Origin: an uncultured Collinsella sp.
GTDB taxonomy: Bacteria > Actinomycetota > Coriobacteriia > Coriobacteriales > Coriobacteriaceae
NCBI GenBank assembly: GCA_900549335.1
Contig: UROJ01000120.1
Span: forward strand, 1-5,045
DNA: 5,045 nt
Direction of reading: 5' to 3'
The notes beneath the pieces were generated by a model. The model ran no database searches and was not told where the DNA came from. It saw only the letters and a program-made list of their open reading frames with translations. A program made the translations under genes and the position numbers. Of the stretch, positions 3,873 to 5,045 are shown one piece after another (position 1 is the first letter of the stretch; every line of letters starts with the position of its first letter).

Positions 3873-5045
3873 ATGAGTAAGTACACGAGGGGTCTCTTGG
3901 CGGTGATACTGGCCGTAGTGCTGGTGTTGCCAGCCGCAGCATTCGCCATGCTGCCCGAGGCCAACGCCAGGTCCAGCACGGGAATGGACGGACCGATAAT
4001 GACCGGAAAGGTCGTCGACCCCGATACCAGCGGACGCTGGGAAATCTGGGCGGCAGGCCACGGCGGCAATAAGGTAACGACCCAAAACGTCGGCCGAATC
4101 TGGACCGATAAGACGGTCAAGGCAACCGGGGAAAACGAAGAGTCGGACTTTTTGACCACGCTTTCGGCGATGTCCTCGACGTCTAATTCAACCGTGACAG
4201 TCACCACGCCACTTGACATCGTGATGGTGTTGGATGCCTCCGGCTCGATGGATGATCCTATGGGTGGCGGAGATCGCACCAAGCGTATCGATGCACTGAA
4301 GAGCGCTGCGAACAGCTTTATCAATACCATCGCCAAACAAAACGAGGCTATCGAGGGCGTTGATAGGCAGCATAGGGTTGCCATTGTTAAGTTTGCGGGT
4401 GATAAGACTGATAAGGTCGGCAATGACACGTACTATCAAGGCCAATACAAGTACAACCACTCGCAGGTAATGAAGGGTTTGACCGATTGCTCCGGCGGCA
4501 ACGTGAAAGCTCTTAAGGATACAGTTGCTGGAATCAAGCCAAGCGGTGCTACGCGTGCCGACTATGGTCTGGAACTGGCCGGGGATATCACTTCTGGTCG
4601 CGCAGATGCCAAGAAGATCGTTGTGTTCTTTACCGACGGCAAGCCAACGAGCTACAGCGAGTTTGATTCTGGCGTCGCCGATGCTGCCGTGACGGCTGCC
4701 AAGAACATGAAGGACAGCAAGGCCACCGTTTATACCATCGGCATCTTTAGTGGAGCGGACCCCGCTGCCGATCCCTCGAAAAAGGGGACAAGCGACGTCA
4801 ACAAGTTTATGCACGCCGTGTCGAGTAATTATCCCGATGCCACGTCGTATGCGAGCGACGAGCTTGGCACACGCGCGGAAAACTCCGACTACTACAAGTC
4901 GGCGACCAATGCTGAAGAGCTCAAGAAGGTCTTCGACGACATCTCACAGGCCATCACATCGGAGCCGCCTTATCCGACCGAAATCCATAAGGGCTACGAC
5001 GAGACCAAGTCCGGCTACATCACGTTTACCGACGAGCTGGGCGAC
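3873..5045 (+). CDS. secreted vWA-domain surface protein (adhesin or pilus-tip type), 5' part
   Basis: The frame from ATG at 3873 is open to the right edge (391 codons, no stop). AAGGGAG at 3861-3867, 5 nt upstream, supports the start. Residues 1 to about 32 are a Sec signal peptide: MSKYTR, a hydrophobic core (GLLAVILAVVLVLP) and AxA-type sites after AFA (25) or ANA (32). Residues 45-110 are an N-terminal segment with GRIWTDKTV, a motif I associate with Gram-positive vWA surface proteins. A vWA domain spans about 113-362 with a complete MIDAS metal site: DASGS (D121, S123, S125), T227 in SGATRAD and D255 in FFTDGKP. Such proteins bind host matrix or sit at the tip of sortase-assembled pili. 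CnaB domains and an LPXTG anchor would be downstream, unseen. A lone Cys (C206) is present. It has fewer GC-rich codons than the ech genes and lies in a separate transcription unit. Family call is strong; exact ligand and pilus membership are unknown. Confidence 0.88.
   Translation, partial: MSKYTRGLLAVILAVVLVLPAAAFAMLPEANARSSTGMDGPIMTGKVVDPDTSGRWEIWAAGHGGNKVTTQNVGRIWTDKTVKATGENEESDFLTTLSAMSSTSNSTVTVTTPLDIVMVLDASGSMDDPMGGGDRTKRIDALKSAANSFINTIAKQNEAIEGVDRQHRVAIVKFAGDKTDKVGNDTYYQGQYKYNHSQVMKGLTDCSGGNVKALKDTVAGIKPSGATRADYGLELAGDITSGRADAKKIVVFFTDGKPTSYSEFDSGVADAAVTAAKNMKDSKATVYTIGIFSGADPAADPSKKGTSDVNKFMHAVSSNYPDATSYASDELGTRAENSDYYKSATNAEELKKVFDDISQAITSEPPYPTEIHKGYDETKSGYITFTDELGD

Noticed and set aside
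3818..4814. Open frames on the - strand opposite the vWA gene
   Set aside because: The + strand frame has a signal peptide, a full MIDAS and a good ribosome binding site; the opposite frames show no domain or start signal.

Overview
The window is high-GC bacterial DNA with tightly packed genes, all read from the + strand. It holds the distal part of an energy-converting (group 4, Ech-type) [NiFe] hydrogenase operon, then about 730 bp of non-coding DNA rich in repeats and hairpins, then the 5' part of a secreted von Willebrand factor A (vWA) surface protein. The combination, with high-GC codon use, suggests a gut actinobacterium of the Coriobacteriia, most like Collinsella. That assignment is inferred from gene content and style; there is no rRNA or other taxonomic marker here.

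Positions 1-3144 carry echB (3' end only), echC, echD, echE and echF in the canonical Ech order. The junctions are close: 12 nt, a 1-nt stop/start overlap, 5 nt and 7 nt. Shine-Dalgarno sequences lie in or just before the preceding stop codons, which points to a single transcript and coupled translation. EchB is the NuoH-like membrane subunit, EchC the NuoB-like small subunit with the proximal [4Fe-4S] cluster, EchD the NuoC-like subunit, EchE the NuoD-like Ni-Fe catalytic subunit, and EchF a two-cluster ferredoxin-like subunit. Together they would oxidise reduced ferredoxin, evolve H2 and pump ions (or run in reverse). echA, the NuoL-like subunit, is expected just upstream. Two features are unusual: EchD has a tail of about 105 residues rich in Ala and Lys, and EchC a tail of about 40 residues rich in Gly and Ala. 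EchE ends exactly at the DPCxxCxxR motif, so no C-terminal propeptide is encoded. A perfect 14-bp GC-rich hairpin follows echF and probably ends the operon.

Positions 3145-3872 have no credible gene. After the hairpin come two tandem copies (about 3232-3485 and 3486-3733) of an element of about 250 bp with elaborate potential structure. Each copy has a 25-29 nt pair of inverted arms, an inner stem, a core hairpin followed by five T residues, and a conserved 3' block that is itself bracketed by inverted repeats. The core and 3' block are clearly homologous between the copies. The long outer arms are almost entirely different in sequence, yet each pair is complementary, and the inner stems show compensatory changes. 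This is the most interesting signal in the window: probably a structured RNA or palindromic repeat family, possibly an invertible segment. Next comes a cluster of TGTCTCA/TGAGACA heptamers that looks like an operator region for the next gene.

Positions 3873-5045 are a 391-codon open frame, cut by the window end. It begins with a Sec signal peptide, followed by a vWA domain with a complete MIDAS metal site. It resembles the large vWA adhesins and pilus-tip proteins of Gram-positive gut bacteria. The anchor and any CnaB repeats would lie beyond the window.
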